Shown piece after piece: positions 8,687 through 19,866 of a stretch of DNA of 64,000 nucleotides; position 1 is the stretch's first letter; each line of letters begins with the position of its first letter. Location of the stretch: the NCBI RefSeq assembly GCF_003311645.1, contig NZ_QEST01000272.1, positions 1 through 64,000 on the forward strand, in the 5' to 3' direction. The notes beneath the pieces are model-generated. The model saw only the letters and a program-made list of their open reading frames with translations. It was not told the origin of the DNA and ran no database searches. The translations under genes and the position numbers were made by a program. The stretch is from Streptomyces sp. PT12 (GTDB lineage Bacteria > Actinomycetota > Actinomycetes > Streptomycetales > Streptomycetaceae).

Positions 8687-9314
8687 GCGGCCTGGCGCTC
8701 ACGGCCGTTCGCGGCCCCACCCCGAGCGCCAGCGCCTCCCGCAGATCGTCCCCCGTGTCCACGTCGCGCCGCACGCTGTCCACGTCGCGCGGCGCCAGCT
8801 CCGCCGCCCCCGACGCGAGATGCCGCGCGCGCGACGCCCCGCCGAACGCCGGGGCGAGCGCCACCCGGGGCGCCGCCGCGAGCAGCGTGGTCCCGACGCC
8901 CGCCGCGTCCGCGAGGAACGAGCGCGCGTGCGCCTCCGCATCCCCGAGCACCCGGGCGAGTTCGGCGGCGCGCAGCGCGGGCAGGTCGGCGTTGAGCGCC
9001 GCCACCGCGGCCCCCGCGGCGCGCTCCCGCACCGTTTCGGCCCCGTGCGCGAGTGCGGCGTTCAGGCCCTGCCCCGGGGAGTCAGGCACGATCCGCGCGC
9101 CGAGCAGCGCCAGTCGGTCGGCCGCGAGCGCGTCGTCGGTCACCACGACCACCTCACGCACCGCCGCGCACGCGAGCGCGGCGGCCACGGTGTCCTGGGC
9201 GAAGGCCAGCGCGAGAGAGGGCCGCAGGGCGTCCCCCGCCACCGCGGCGAGCCGGCTCTTGGCGCGCCCCAGCGGCTTCACGGGCACGATCAGCGACCAT
9301 CCGGAGTCACGCAT
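8658..9314 (-). CDS. cofC: 2-phospho-L-lactate (or phosphoenolpyruvate) guanylyltransferase
   Basis: 218 aa CofC/FbiD family nucleotidyltransferase of coenzyme F420 synthesis, which couples GTP to phospholactate or, in actinobacteria, phosphoenolpyruvate. Motifs are the N-terminal VPVKPLGRAKSRLA, VVVVTDD, and LNADLPAL, the metal-binding site. The start was set at MRDSGWSLIVPVK; an in-frame extension to 9401 is Arg/Pro-rich and unlike the family. It is convergent with the cold-shock-like gene and overlaps it by 29 bp. Other F420 genes are not in the window. Confidence 0.88.
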   Translation of the reverse strand: MRDSGWSLIVPVKPLGRAKSRLAAVAGDALRPSLALAFAQDTVAAALACAAVREVVVVTDDALAADRLALLGARIVPDSPGQGLNAALAHGAETVRERAAGAAVAALNADLPALRAAELARVLGDAEAHARSFLADAAGVGTTLLAAAPRVALAPAFGGASRARHLASGAAELAPRDVDSVRRDVDTGDDLREALALGVGPRTAVSARPLTAFAASGR

Positions 9315-9540
9315 CGGGCCATTCTCCCGTCCTCGCTCGTCGGTTCCGCCGGGGGCCCGCGGCCGGTCCGCACGGCGTCCGGGGCCGTCCGGTGCCGCCA
9401 CGGACGCCGCGCATTAGGGTGCAAAGGGACCACACAGGCGGTGAGACCCTCCGCTGGACAGCCCCGCGCCCCACGGCAACACTTGTGCGGCTGTCGGCAG
9501 CACACCGCGCCGGAGCAGTGCAAGAGGAGATGGTGTCCGA

Positions 9541-10305
9541 GTGGCTCGCCGCAGAATCGGCTTCTGGTACCGATTGGCCGCAATTCTGGTAAAACCGCCG
9601 CTGCTGGTGTTCTTCCGGCGAGACTGGCGGGGAATGGAGCATATTCCCGCCGAGGGGGGATTCATCACCGCGGTGAATCACAACTCGTATCTCGACCCGC
9701 TGTCGTACGCGCACTTCCAGTACAACACCGGACGCGTCCCGAGATTCCTCGCCAAGGTCAGCCTGTTCAACGAGGGGGCCGTGGGCCGCTTCATGCGCGG
9801 CACCGGCCAGATCCCCGTCTACCGCAACACCGTGGACGCCGCCGACGCCTTCCGCGCCGCCGTGGCCGCCGTGCACCGCGGCGAGTGTGTGGCGTTCTAC
9901 CCCGAGGGCACCCTCACCCGCGACCCGGCGCTGTGGCCCATGGAGGGCAAGACCGGCGCCGCCAGGGTGGCGCTTCTCACGCGCGCCCCGGTGATCCCGG
10001 TGGCCCAGTGGGGCGCGCACGAGGCGATGCCGCCCTACGCCCGCCGGAAGAAGATCCGGCTGCTGCCCCGCAAGACGCTGACCGTGGTCGCCGGACCGCC
10101 CGTCGACCTCGGTGAGTTCTACGACAGGGAGCCCACCCCCGAGCTGTTGCGCGACGTCACGGACGTGATCATGGGCGCCATCACCGAGCTGCTGGCCGAG
10201 GTGCGGCGCGAACGCCCGCCGCTCGAGCGCTATGTTCACCGGAGCGCGTCGCCCGAGCGGCGCGGACAGGACAGCAGCGCGCCCGAGGAGGAGAGAGCGG
10301 AGTGA
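9541..10305 (+). CDS. 1-acyl-sn-glycerol-3-phosphate acyltransferase (PlsC family)
   Basis: 254 aa. The acyltransferase H-x4-D motif is NHNSYLD (about residues 42-48) and the substrate motif FYPEGTLTR is near residue 118. These enzymes acylate lysophosphatidate at the membrane. The N-terminal hydrophobic segment [17 protein letters not shown] may anchor it. GTG start; the stop overlaps the gpsA start by four bases (GTGA). Coupling to gpsA, which makes glycerol-3-phosphate, fits phospholipid synthesis. The basic and acidic C-terminal tail is poorly conserved. Confidence 0.9.
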   Translation: MARRRIGFWYRLAAILVKPPLLVFFRRDWRGMEHIPAEGGFITAVNHNSYLDPLSYAHFQYNTGRVPRFLAKVSLFNEGAVGRFMRGTGQIPVYRNTVDAADAFRAAVAAVHRGECVAFYPEGTLTRDPALWPMEGKTGAARVALLTRAPVIPVAQWGAHEAMPPYARRKKIRLLPRKTLTVVAGPPVDLGEFYDREPTPELLRDVTDVIMGAITELLAEVRRERPPLERYVHRSASPERRGQDSSAPEEERAE

Positions 10306-11303
10306 CACGTGTCGCCGTCTACGGAACCGGCTCATGGGGGACCACCTTCGCGATGGTCCTCGCCGACGCAGGCTGCGATGTGACGCTCTGGGCCCGGCGC
10401 CCCGAGATCGCCGAGGCCGTCAACACCACGCACGTCAACCCCGACTACCTGCCAGGCATCACGCTCCCGCCCGCCGTCCGGGCGACCACCGACCCCGCCG
10501 AGGCGGCGCGCGGCGCGGAGTTCACCGTGCTCGCCGTGCCCTCCCAGACGCTCAGGGGCAATCTGGCCGGCTGGGTGCCGCTGCTGCCGGACGACACCGT
10601 GCTGGTCTCCCTGATGAAGGGCATCGAACTGGGCACGGCCAAGCGCATGAGCGAGGTCGTCGGGGAGGTCGCGGGCGCGGGACCCGACCGCGTCGCGGTC
10701 CTCTCGGGACCCAACCTCGCCCGCGAGGTCGCCGAACGCCAGCCCGCCGCCTCCGTGGTGGCGTGTGCCGACGAGTCGGTGGCCCAGCGACTCCAGGCGG
10801 CCTGCCACACCGCGTACTTCCGCCCGTACACCAACACCGACGTGGTGGGCTGCGAGCTCGGCGGCGCGGTGAAGAACGTCATCGCGCTCGCCGTCGGCAT
10901 CGCCGACGGGATGGGGCTCGGCGACAACACCAAGGCGTCCCTCATCACCCGCGGCCTGGCCGAGACCACGCGCCTCGGGCTCGCGATGGGCGCCGACGCG
11001 AAGACGTTCGCGGGCCTTGCGGGGATGGGCGACCTGGTCGCCACGTGCAGCTCCCCGCTGTCCCGCAACAACACGTTCGGCACCAACCTCGGCCGCGGCA
11101 TGACCCTGGAGGAGACCATCGCGGTCACGCGCCAGACCGCCGAGGGCGTCAAGTCCTGCCGCTCCGTGCTCGATCTGGCGCGCCGTCACGACGTCGACAT
11201 GCCGCTGACGGAGACCGTGGTCGGCATCGTGCACGGCGGACTGCCGCCCCGTGTCGCGGTCAAGGAGCTGATGTCGCGAACCGCCAAGGCGGAGCACCGC
11301 TGA
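10302..11303 (+). CDS. gpsA: Glycerol-3-phosphate dehydrogenase [NAD(P)+]
   Basis: 333 aa. It reduces dihydroxyacetone phosphate to sn-glycerol-3-phosphate for phospholipid synthesis. The N-terminal Rossmann motif is [11 protein letters not shown] (about residues 8-18), and [12 protein letters not shown] contains the catalytic Lys. Length and C-terminal helical domain are normal. It is translationally coupled to the upstream acyltransferase. Confidence 0.96.
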   Translation: MTRVAVYGTGSWGTTFAMVLADAGCDVTLWARRPEIAEAVNTTHVNPDYLPGITLPPAVRATTDPAEAARGAEFTVLAVPSQTLRGNLAGWVPLLPDDTVLVSLMKGIELGTAKRMSEVVGEVAGAGPDRVAVLSGPNLAREVAERQPAASVVACADESVAQRLQAACHTAYFRPYTNTDVVGCELGGAVKNVIALAVGIADGMGLGDNTKASLITRGLAETTRLGLAMGADAKTFAGLAGMGDLVATCSSPLSRNNTFGTNLGRGMTLEETIAVTRQTAEGVKSCRSVLDLARRHDVDMPLTETVVGIVHGGLPPRVAVKELMSRTAKAEHR

Positions 11304-11337
11304 CTGCGGCCACTACGTTAGGTAGCCTTCGGGGGTT

Positions 11338-12480
<1,143 letters not shown>

Positions 12481-12492
12481 CCCGCTGGCGCG

Positions 12493-13077
12493 TCAGCCGC
12501 CGTGCCCGGCGTGCCCGCCGTGCGGGTCGCCGCCCTCGGCGTCCCCCGTGCCCTCCGTGCCCTCCGCTTCCCCCGTTTCCTCCGAGTACAGCGGGTCGAG
12601 CGGTATGTGCGCGTCGATCGCGGCGGCGACGTCGAGCAGGGGGTTGACCTCGGGCGCGTAGGCGTCCGGGACGGTCATCTCGACGAACACGGCGCGTTCC
12701 GTCGTCGTGAACCGCACCCCGCCGTCCTGCCGCTCCAGCAGCCACGAGACCTCGTTGACGCCGACGATCTCGGCGCTCACCGGGTCGTAGGCGTCGCTGC
12801 CGGGGGTCAGCGGGCCCGGGCTCTCGACGCCGCACCGCAGCACGATGGCCGGATCGCCCCACACCATGGCGAACGGCGTGCTCTCCGGCAGCTCCCCGCG
12901 CTCCGCGCCGTCCACCCGCTCGGGGAGGTCGGCGTGGAGCGCCCGGCACGCCTCCGCGGCGTCCCCGGTCGGCGCGGGCACCGCGACATCCGGCGCGTCC
13001 GCGCCCGCCGAGGTGCAGGCGGCCAGGGCCAGCAGGGCGGAGACGGCCGGGAGGGCACGGCGTACGGTGGGAGTCAC
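12493..13077 (-). CDS. DUF3515 putative lipoprotein
   Basis: 194 aa. An N-terminal signal peptide with lipobox LAAC (Cys21) predicts a lipid-anchored extracytoplasmic protein. The DUF3515 domain (about residues 30-155) includes FAMVWGDPAIVLRCGV and VNEVSWLLE. A Gly/His/Glu-rich tail ends HGGHAGHGG. Actinobacteria keep this gene beside ddl and thiL; its role is unknown. Confidence 0.85.
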   Translation of the reverse strand: MTPTVRRALPAVSALLALAACTSAGADAPDVAVPAPTGDAAEACRALHADLPERVDGAERGELPESTPFAMVWGDPAIVLRCGVESPGPLTPGSDAYDPVSAEIVGVNEVSWLLERQDGGVRFTTTERAVFVEMTVPDAYAPEVNPLLDVAAAIDAHIPLDPLYSEETGEAEGTEGTGDAEGGDPHGGHAGHGG

Positions 13078-13096
13078 CCGGCGAGCATACGAGTTG

Positions 13097-13330
13097 TCAC
13101 AGATGGACGACCGGGCAGGTCAGGGTGCGGGTGATCCCCGCCACGCGCTGCACCTCCGCCACCACCAGGCGGCCGAGTTCGTCCACGGTCCCCGCCTCGG
13201 CGCGCACGATCACGTCGTAGGGGCCCGTGACATCCTCGGCGGTGAGGACGCCGGGGATCTTCGAGATGACATCGGCCACAGTGGACGCCTTGCCCACCTC
13301 GGTCTGGATCAGGATGTACGCCTGTACCAC
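13097..13330 (-). CDS. Lrp/AsnC ligand-binding (RAM) domain protein, stand-alone
   Basis: 77 aa. It is only the effector-binding beta-alpha domain of Lrp/AsnC regulators (VQAYILIQTEV, GVLTAEDVTGPYDVIV), with no helix-turn-helix. The GTG at 13330 follows GGAGG on the minus strand and gives the conserved MVQAYILIQTEVGKAS start; the longer frame to 13390 is not credible. Such proteins may modulate full-length Lrp partners or sense amino acids. Divergent from thiL. Confidence 0.85.
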   Translation of the reverse strand: MVQAYILIQTEVGKASTVADVISKIPGVLTAEDVTGPYDVIVRAEAGTVDELGRLVVAEVQRVAGITRTLTCPVVHL

Positions 13331-13440
13331 GGGTCCTCCGGAGCGGCTATGAGGAGCGGGGGCGCTACCGTAGCGCGTCACGACCTGCACCGGGGAGACG
13401 TCGGGCCAGCGCTGGACACGGCGGGTCCGCGGGGGAGCCG

Positions 13441-14439
13441 GTGAACGAACACGAGGAGAGCGCAGTGAAGGGCAGCGTGGGGGAGCTCGGGGAGTTCGGG
13501 CTGATCCGGGAGTTGACCGCCCGGATCACCGGCACACCCGCGGTGCGGCTCGGCCCGGGGGACGACGCTGCGGTGATCGCGGCCCCCGACCGGCGGGTGG
13601 TCGCGAGCACCGACATCCTGCTGGAGGGACGGCACTTCCGCCGCGACTGGTCCACGGCCTACGACGTCGGCCGCAAGGCCGCCGCCCAGAACCTCGCCGA
13701 TGTCGCGGCCATGGGCGCCGTTCCGACCGCCGTGCTCGTCGGCCTGGTCGTCCCCGCCGAACTGCCCGCCACCTGGCCCCTGGAGCTGATGGACGGCATC
13801 CGCGACGAGTGCCGGGTCGCGGGCGCGGGCGTGGCAGGTGGCGACGTGGTGCGCGGCGACCCCATCACCGTCTCCATCACGGCGCTCGGCGACCTCGGTG
13901 GCCGCGACGCGGTCACCAGGAGCGGCGCCCGCCCAGGCGACACCGTCGCCGTCACAGGCTGGCTCGGCTGGTCGGCCGCGGGGCACGCCGTCCTCTCGCG
14001 CGGCTTCCGCTCCCCGCGCGCGTTCGTCGAGGCGCACCGCCGCCCCGAACCCCCGTATGTCGCGGGCCCGGCCGCCGCCGCGCTCGGCGCCACCGCCATG
14101 ACCGACGTGAGCGACGGACTGGTCGCCGACCTGGGCCACATCGCCGACGCGAGCAACGTCCGCATCGACATCGCGTCCGCCGCGCTCGACGTCCCCGCCC
14201 AGATGTCCGACATCGGGCAGGCCGTGGGCGTTGACCCGCTGCACTGGGTGCTGACCGGGGGAGAGGACCACGCGCTGGTCGCGACGTTCCACCCGGAGAC
14301 CAAGCTGCCCGCCCGCTGGCGCGTCATCGGCGAGGTCCTCCCGGCCCGCGGGCGCGCCACCCCGCCGGTGACCGTGGACGGCGCCGCGTGGGACAAGGCC
14401 GGTGGCTGGGACCACTTCGGCGGCCCGCACGGCCTCTGA
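13441..14439 (+). CDS. thiL: Thiamine-monophosphate kinase
   Basis: 332 aa PurM-like kinase that converts thiamine phosphate to thiamine pyrophosphate, the last step of the pathway. The motif GPGDDAAVI (near residue 36), [11 protein letters not shown] and [13 protein letters not shown] are conserved. A second in-frame GTG at 13465 also has a ribosome-binding site and gives an N-terminus closer to orthologues ([14 protein letters not shown]). It sits with thiD and, far downstream, a TPP-riboswitch transporter. Confidence 0.93.
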   Translation: MNEHEESAVKGSVGELGEFGLIRELTARITGTPAVRLGPGDDAAVIAAPDRRVVASTDILLEGRHFRRDWSTAYDVGRKAAAQNLADVAAMGAVPTAVLVGLVVPAELPATWPLELMDGIRDECRVAGAGVAGGDVVRGDPITVSITALGDLGGRDAVTRSGARPGDTVAVTGWLGWSAAGHAVLSRGFRSPRAFVEAHRRPEPPYVAGPAAAALGATAMTDVSDGLVADLGHIADASNVRIDIASAALDVPAQMSDIGQAVGVDPLHWVLTGGEDHALVATFHPETKLPARWRVIGEVLPARGRATPPVTVDGAAWDKAGGWDHFGGPHGL

Positions 14440-14466
14440 AACGGCCTCCGAAACGGCCTCCGAAAC
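14431..14466. repeat. Three 12-bp tandem repeats across the thiL stop
   Basis: Units at 14431-14442, 14443-14454 and 14455-14466 read GGCCTCYGAAAC, with one base differing in the first. The thiL stop TGA lies in the first unit. Confidence 0.9.
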
Positions 14467-14500
14467 GGGCACTGAACGCCGCCGCTGTACCGTCGTGCCC

Positions 14501-15295
14501 ATGCAGGCACCTCCACGCGTGCTCACCGTCGCGGGCTCCGACTCGGGCGGCGGCGCGGGCATCCAGGCCGACCTCAAGACCATGCTGGCGCTCGGCACCC
14601 ACGGCATGAGCGTCGTGACCGCCGTCACCGCGCAGAACTCCCTCGGCGTGCAGGGCGCGTGGGAGCTGCCGGGCGAGGCGGTCGTGGCGCAGTACCGCAG
14701 CGTCGTGGACGACATCGGCGTGCAGGCGGTCAAGACGGGCATGCTCGCGTCCGCCGCCCTGGTCGGAACGGTCGCCGACCTGCTGGCCACCACCGCGGCG
14801 CCCGTGGTGGTCGACCCGGTCGGGGTCTCCAAGCACGGCGACCCGCTGCTCGCCCCCGACGCGCTCGACGTGGTGCGCGCCCGGCTGCTCCCCGCCGCCA
14901 CCGTCGTCACACCCAACGTCCCCGAGACCGCCCAGCTCACCGGCGTCGTCGTGGAGTCGGAAGCCGACCTGCCGCGCGCCGCGGAGGCGCTGCTGGCGTA
15001 CGGCCCGCGCTGGGCCCTGGTCAAGGGCGGCCATCTCACGGGCGACGCCGTCGACCTGCTCACCGACGGCGCCGAACGCCACTGGCTGCGCGCCCCGCGC
15101 CACCCCAACCGCCATACGCACGGCACCGGCTGCACGCTCGCCTCGGCGATCGCCAGCCGCCTGGCCATCGGCGACACCGTGCCCGAGGCGGTGGCGGCGG
15201 CCAAGGAGTACGTCACGGCCGCGATCGCCACGGGCTTCCCGCTCGGCAAGGGCATAGGCCCCGTCGACCACGGCCACCGCACGCGCACGGCGTGA
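14501..15295 (+). CDS. thiD: Hydroxymethylpyrimidine / phosphomethylpyrimidine kinase
   Basis: 264 aa ribokinase-fold enzyme phosphorylating HMP and HMP-P for thiamine synthesis. The N-terminal [17 protein letters not shown] and the C-terminal anion-hole/catalytic [12 protein letters not shown] are intact. The longer open frame starts inside the thiL repeat and is rejected; the ATG at 14501 follows a TACCGT hexamer by seven bases, suggesting a leaderless mRNA. Possibly also expressed by read-through from thiL. Confidence 0.94.
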   Translation: MQAPPRVLTVAGSDSGGGAGIQADLKTMLALGTHGMSVVTAVTAQNSLGVQGAWELPGEAVVAQYRSVVDDIGVQAVKTGMLASAALVGTVADLLATTAAPVVVDPVGVSKHGDPLLAPDALDVVRARLLPAATVVTPNVPETAQLTGVVVESEADLPRAAEALLAYGPRWALVKGGHLTGDAVDLLTDGAERHWLRAPRHPNRHTHGTGCTLASAIASRLAIGDTVPEAVAAAKEYVTAAIATGFPLGKGIGPVDHGHRTRTA

Positions 15296-15335
15296 ACGAC
15301 CGAGGCGTTGAGCGACCCACGGCGTGAACGACGGG

Positions 15336-15371
15336 GCGCGCGGGCGCACATGCGCGCGCGGGCGCACATGC
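15336..15371. repeat. 18-bp perfect tandem duplication
   Basis: The same 18-bp unit, GCGCGCGGGCGCACATGC, occurs at 15336-15353 and 15354-15371, between thiD and the rpmB terminator. No coding function is seen. Confidence 0.9.
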
Positions 15372-15376
15372 AGAAA

Positions 15377-15403
15377 GCCGGTCCACCGAGAGGGTGGACC
15401 GGC
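15377..15403 (-). terminator. Terminator of rpmB
   Basis: Perfect 11-bp arms (15377-15387 and 15393-15403) enclose a 5-nt loop. Read on the minus strand the stem is followed by TTTCTG. It lies 27 bp beyond the rpmB stop and may also end thiD transcripts. Confidence 0.85.
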
Positions 15404-15429
15404 CGGAGCAGCCGAGAGGCGGGCGCGCC

Positions 15430-15615
15430 CTAGCGCGCGACCTTGCCCGCCTTGATGCACGAGGTGCAGACGTTCAAGCGCTTCGGCGTCCCGTTCACCA
15501 CGGCACGCACCCGCTGGATGTTGGGGTTCCAACGGCGGGGGGTGCGGCGGTGCGAGTGGGAGATACGGTTGCCGAAGCCCGGCCCCTTGCCGCAGACATC
15601 GCAGTTGGCAGCCAC
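15430..15615 (-). CDS. rpmB: 50S ribosomal protein L28
   Basis: 61 aa. CDVCGKGPGFGNRISHSHRRT and CTSCIKAGKV show the four-Cys zinc-ribbon form (C+ version) of L28. Streptomyces usually have a second, Cys-free, zinc-independent copy elsewhere under Zur. The length is complete. It is divergent from the DhaL-domain gene. Confidence 0.96.
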   Translation of the reverse strand: MAANCDVCGKGPGFGNRISHSHRRTPRRWNPNIQRVRAVVNGTPKRLNVCTSCIKAGKVAR

Positions 15616-15870
15616 GGGTCACTCCAAAGACGGGTCGCCCCGCACTTGATGGGGACGACGGATTCGTTACGTCGAGGTCCCCCAGGTCTCCGTGCCAGTC
15701 ACAGGGGCCGGTCACAGGGCCGCGGGAGAGCGCCGGGCGCGTCGAGCGACGGCACCAGGCAACCGGGGCAGCATACCCCGCACCTTCCCGCCCGGGGAAA
15801 TCGCTCCCCCCGTGCGATGAGGGCATAAGCTGCGAGGCGCCGCCACCACCCGCGCCCCGGAGGTCCGCCC

Positions 15871-17490
15871 GTGCCGCAGCCGCTCGACGCCGCAGCGGTC
15901 CGGCGTTGGTGCCGGATCGCCCTGGACGCCCTGGGCAGCGCCCGCGAGGACATCGACGCCATCAACGTCTACCCCGTGGCCGACGGCGACACCGGCACCA
16001 ACCTCTACCTCACCGTCGAGTCCGCAGCCCAGGCCGTCGAGGCCGCCGACACCGCGCGCCCCACCCTGGCCCAGGCGGCGCGCGCCATGGCCCATGGCGC
16101 CCTCATCGGCGCCCGCGGCAACTCCGGCACGATCCTCGCCCAACTCCTGCGCGGCATGGCCGAGGTGCTGGCCGCCGAGCCTGAGCCCGCGGGGCCCCAG
16201 GCCCTGCGCCGCGCCCTGCGCCGCGCCGCGCGCTCCGCCCACGACGCCGTCGCCCACCCCGTCGATGGCACCATGCTCACCGTCGCGACCGCGGCGGCCG
16301 ACGCGGCGGAACGGGCCGGGGACCGCGTCGACGAGGTGCTCGCCGGCGCGTGCGCGGGCGCGAGGGCCGCGCTGGCCGCGACCCCGGGCCAGCTGCCGGT
16401 GCTCGCGGAGGCCGGGGTGGTGGACGCGGGCGGCAGCGGACTCGTCGCCGTCCTCGACGCGCTGGACGCGGCCGTCTCGGGCCGCGCGCCCGACGCCTCC
16501 ATACGCGACCGCCTGGCGCGTTCCCCCGCGGAGGGCGGCGCGGGCGAGCGGCGCCCCACCGCCGTCTGCCCCGTGCCCGCGGCCACCGAGCCACGGGGGT
16601 TCGAGGTCATCTACCTGCTCGACGCGGACGACGGCGCCGTGGCCGCGCTGCGGCGGCGGCTCGACGCGTTGGGCGACTCCCTCGTCGTGGTCGGCGGCGA
16701 GGGGCTGTGGCACATCCATATCCACACCGCGCAGCCGGGCGCCGCCGTCGAGGCGGGCATCGAGGCGGGGCGGCCGCACCGGATCGGGATCAGCGCGCTG
16801 GCCGCGGCCGCCGCGCCAAGGCCGCCGCGCGCCCCCCGCGCCGTCGTCGCGGTGCTGCCGGGCGACGGCCTCGCCGGGCTGTGCGCCGACGCGGGCGCCA
16901 CCGCCCTCACCGTCGGGGCCGACGAGCCCCCGGGCGCGGGCGAGCTCGCCGGGGCGATCCTCGGCACCGGGGCGGGCGAGGTCGTCCTGCTGCCCAACGA
17001 CCACGCGCTGTGGCACGCGGCCGCCGCCGCCGCGGAACGGGCCCGCTCCGAGGGGACGCGCGTCGCCGTCGTGCCCACCCGCTCGCCGATCCAGGGGATC
17101 GCCGCGCTCGCGGTGCACGCCCCCGAGCGCCGTTTCGACGAGGACGTGGTGGCCATGACGGCCGCCGCCGGCGCCACGCGGTTCGGCGAACTCGCCGTCG
17201 CCGAGCGCCAGTCCTGGACCACCGCGGGCATCTGCCAGGCCGGGGACGTGCTCGGCCTGATCGACGGCGACGTGGCCGTCATCGGCGACGACCTCGGCGA
17301 TGTGGCGGGCCAGGTGCTCGAGCGGATGCTGGCCGCTGGCGGTGAGCTCGTCACCCTCGTCCTGGGTGCCGAGGCGCCGCACGGCCTCGCCGCCGCCCTG
17401 GAGGACCGGGTCCGCGGCGCGCACTACGGCGTGGACACCGTGGTCTACGAGGGCCGCCAGGACGCCCCCCTGCTGATCGGCGTCGAGTAG
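15871..17490 (+). CDS. DAK2/DhaL-domain protein (FakA/YloV-like fatty-acid kinase)
   Basis: 539 aa. The N-terminal DhaL nucleotide domain (about residues 8-200) contains the Mg-ATP motif NVYPVADGDTGTNLYLT and MAHGALIGARGNSGTILAQ. The C-terminal region (about 230-539) resembles the FakA middle and C domains. In Firmicutes FakA phosphorylates fatty acids bound to FakB/DegV proteins; whether this copy does so is inferred. No degV gene is adjacent. It precedes recG by 54 bp, a conserved order in actinobacteria. Confidence 0.88.
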   Translation: MPQPLDAAAVRRWCRIALDALGSAREDIDAINVYPVADGDTGTNLYLTVESAAQAVEAADTARPTLAQAARAMAHGALIGARGNSGTILAQLLRGMAEVLAAEPEPAGPQALRRALRRAARSAHDAVAHPVDGTMLTVATAAADAAERAGDRVDEVLAGACAGARAALAATPGQLPVLAEAGVVDAGGSGLVAVLDALDAAVSGRAPDASIRDRLARSPAEGGAGERRPTAVCPVPAATEPRGFEVIYLLDADDGAVAALRRRLDALGDSLVVVGGEGLWHIHIHTAQPGAAVEAGIEAGRPHRIGISALAAAAAPRPPRAPRAVVAVLPGDGLAGLCADAGATALTVGADEPPGAGELAGAILGTGAGEVVLLPNDHALWHAAAAAAERARSEGTRVAVVPTRSPIQGIAALAVHAPERRFDEDVVAMTAAAGATRFGELAVAERQSWTTAGICQAGDVLGLIDGDVAVIGDDLGDVAGQVLERMLAAGGELVTLVLGAEAPHGLAAALEDRVRGAHYGVDTVVYEGRQDAPLLIGVE

Positions 17491-17544
17491 CGCGGGCCCG
17501 GACCGCGCGGGGGAACGCCGCGGCTGTCGGCGGCATGGTGTGCA

Positions 17545-19758
17545 ATGGGCGACGTGACCGCGCTGCACGAGCCCCTCGCCAAGGTCGTCGGCGGCACCAC
17601 CGCCAAGGTGATGGCCGCCCATCTCGACCTGCACACGGTCGGCGACCTCCTGCACCACTACCCCAGGCGCTACGCCGAGCGCGGAGAGCTGACCCGGCTG
17701 TCCGAGCTGCCGCTCGACGAGCATGTGACGGTCGTGGCCGAGATCGCCGACACCCGCGCCCTCACGTTCAACCGAGGCAAGGGCATGCGCCTCGAGGTCA
17801 CCCTCACCGACGGCAGCGGCCGCCTCCAGCTGGTCTTCTTCGGCCGCCGCGCGGTCCACCACCACCAGCGGGAGCTGGTGCCGGGGCGGCGCGGGATGTT
17901 CGCGGGCAAGGTCTCCCTCTTCAACCGCAAGCTCCAGCTCTCCCACCCCGCCTACGAGCTGCTCGACGAGGACGCGGGCGACGACGCGGTCGTCGACTTC
18001 GCGGGCCGCCCCCTGCCGCTCTACCCCGCGTGCAAGCAGCTGGAGTCCTGGCGCATCGCCAAGTCGGTCGGCGTCGTCCTCGACTCGCTCGAGGCCGTCG
18101 GCTGGGAGGGCCTGGCCGACCCGCTGCCCGCCGCCCTGCGCGACCGGCGCGGGCTGCTCCCGCTGCCCGAGGCGTTCGAACAGGTCCACAGGCCACGCAC
18201 CAAGCGGGACATCGCCCAGGCCAGGGCCCGGCTCAAGTGGGACGAGGCGTTCATCCTCCAGGTCGCGCTGGCCAGGCGCCGCGCGGCCGCCGCCCAGCTG
18301 CCCGCCGTGCCGCGCAGGCCCGCGGGCGACGGGCTGCTGACGGCGTTCGACGAGCGGCTGCCGTTCACGCTCACCGAGGGGCAGCGGCGGGTGAGCGAGG
18401 AGATCTTCGCCGACCTGGCCGCCGACCACCCCATGCACCGGCTGCTCCAGGGCGAGGTGGGCAGCGGCAAGACGCTGGTGGCGCTGCGCGCGATGCTGGC
18501 CGTCGCCGACTCGGGCGGGCAGTCGGCGCTGCTCGCGCCCACCGAGGTGCTCGCCCAGCAGCACCACCGCTCGATCACCGAGATGATGGGCGACCTCGCC
18601 GAGGCGGGGATGCTCGGCGGCGCGGACCGCGGCACCAAGGTCGCGCTGCTGACCGGCTCGATGGGCGCCAAGGCCCGGCGCCGGGCGCTGCTCGACGCGG
18701 CCACGGGGGAGGCGGGGATCGTCATCGGCACCCATGCGCTCATCGAGGACGTCGTCGGCTTCCACGACCTCGGCCTCGTCGTGGTGGACGAGCAGCACAG
18801 GTTCGGCGTGGAGCAGCGGGACGCGCTGCGCGCCAAGGGCGAACGGCCCCCGCACCTGCTGGTGATGACCGCGACGCCCATCCCGCGCACGGTCGCCATG
18901 ACGGTCTTCGGCGACCTGGAGACGTCGGTGCTCGACGAGCTGCCGCGGGGGCGTTCGCCCATCGCCAGCCATGTCGTCCCGGCCCGCGACAAGCCGCACT
19001 TCCTGGCCCGCGCGTGGGAGCGGGTCAGGGAGGAGGTGCGCAACGGCCACCAGGCGTATGTCGTCTGCCCCCGCATCGGCGACGGCGACGCCCCCGAGGG
19101 CGCGGCCGAGCGGCGGGAAGGACCCGAGGGGGAGGAGGAGCGGCGCCCGCCGCTCGCCGTGCTCGACGTGGCCGCCGAGCTGGCATCGGGAGCGCTCGCC
19201 GGGCTGCGCACCGAGGTGCTGCACGGCCGCCTCGCGCCGGACGCCAAGGACGACGTGATGCGCCGCTTCGCCGCCGGGCGCGTGGACGTGCTGGTGGCCA
19301 CGACCGTGATCGAGGTCGGCGTCAACGTCCCCAACGCCACGGTCATGGTGATCATGGACGCCGACCGCTTCGGCGTCTCCCAGCTCCACCAGCTGCGCGG
19401 CCGCGTCGGGCGCGGCGCGGCCCCCGGGCTCTGCCTGCTGGTCAGCGAGGCCGAGGAGACGAGCCCGGCCCGCGAGCGGCTCGCGGCGGTGGCCGCGACG
19501 ACGGACGGGTTCGCGCTCTCCCGTATCGACCTGGAGCAGCGTCGCGAGGGCGACGTCCTGGGCCAGGCGCAGTCGGGCGGGCGCAGCAGCCTGCGGATGC
19601 TGGCCGTCATCGAGGACGAGGACGTCATCGTCGAGGCCCGCGCCGAGGCCGCCGCCCTGGTGGCCGCCGACCCCGGGCTGACCGGCTCGCCCGACCTGCG
19701 CACCGCGCTCGACGCGCTGCTCGACGCGGAGCGCGAGGAGTTCCTTGACAAGGGCTGA
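17545..19758 (+). CDS. recG: ATP-dependent DNA helicase RecG
   Basis: 737 aa. It reverses stalled forks and migrates Holliday junctions. The N-terminal wedge/OB domain covers about residues 1-250. Walker A is GEVGSGKT (near 303) and the DExH box is DEQHRFGV (near 415). The helicase C half has TTVIEVGVNVPNA and QLRGRVGRG. An acidic insert after residue 510 (EGAAERREGPEGEEERR) is typical of actinobacteria. GTG at 17554 is an alternative start. Confidence 0.96.
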   Translation: MGDVTALHEPLAKVVGGTTAKVMAAHLDLHTVGDLLHHYPRRYAERGELTRLSELPLDEHVTVVAEIADTRALTFNRGKGMRLEVTLTDGSGRLQLVFFGRRAVHHHQRELVPGRRGMFAGKVSLFNRKLQLSHPAYELLDEDAGDDAVVDFAGRPLPLYPACKQLESWRIAKSVGVVLDSLEAVGWEGLADPLPAALRDRRGLLPLPEAFEQVHRPRTKRDIAQARARLKWDEAFILQVALARRRAAAAQLPAVPRRPAGDGLLTAFDERLPFTLTEGQRRVSEEIFADLAADHPMHRLLQGEVGSGKTLVALRAMLAVADSGGQSALLAPTEVLAQQHHRSITEMMGDLAEAGMLGGADRGTKVALLTGSMGAKARRRALLDAATGEAGIVIGTHALIEDVVGFHDLGLVVVDEQHRFGVEQRDALRAKGERPPHLLVMTATPIPRTVAMTVFGDLETSVLDELPRGRSPIASHVVPARDKPHFLARAWERVREEVRNGHQAYVVCPRIGDGDAPEGAAERREGPEGEEERRPPLAVLDVAAELASGALAGLRTEVLHGRLAPDAKDDVMRRFAAGRVDVLVATTVIEVGVNVPNATVMVIMDADRFGVSQLHQLRGRVGRGAAPGLCLLVSEAEETSPARERLAAVAATTDGFALSRIDLEQRREGDVLGQAQSGGRSSLRMLAVIEDEDVIVEARAEAAALVAADPGLTGSPDLRTALDALLDAEREEFLDKG

Positions 19759-19866
19759 CGGGCGGCTGACGGGCCGTCAATTGTCAGTGCTCCCTGGGAG
19801 AATAGAACCTGTCTGCGGCAATCCATCCGGGGTTGTTCGCAGTTGGACCCATGGGGGTTGCTTCGC

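Noticed and set aside
9307-10335. 342-codon minus-strand frame opposite the acyltransferase
   Set aside because: The plus-strand gene has intact NHxxxxD and FYPEGT motifs and overlaps gpsA properly.
15712-19389. 1225-codon open frame on the minus strand
   Set aside because: Antisense to the DhaL-domain gene and recG. Composition is that of a GC-rich shadow frame with no domain.
17535-19748. 737-codon plus-strand frame offset from recG
   Set aside because: A frame-shifted shadow of recG, almost all Arg/Ala/Gly; recG has all helicase motifs.
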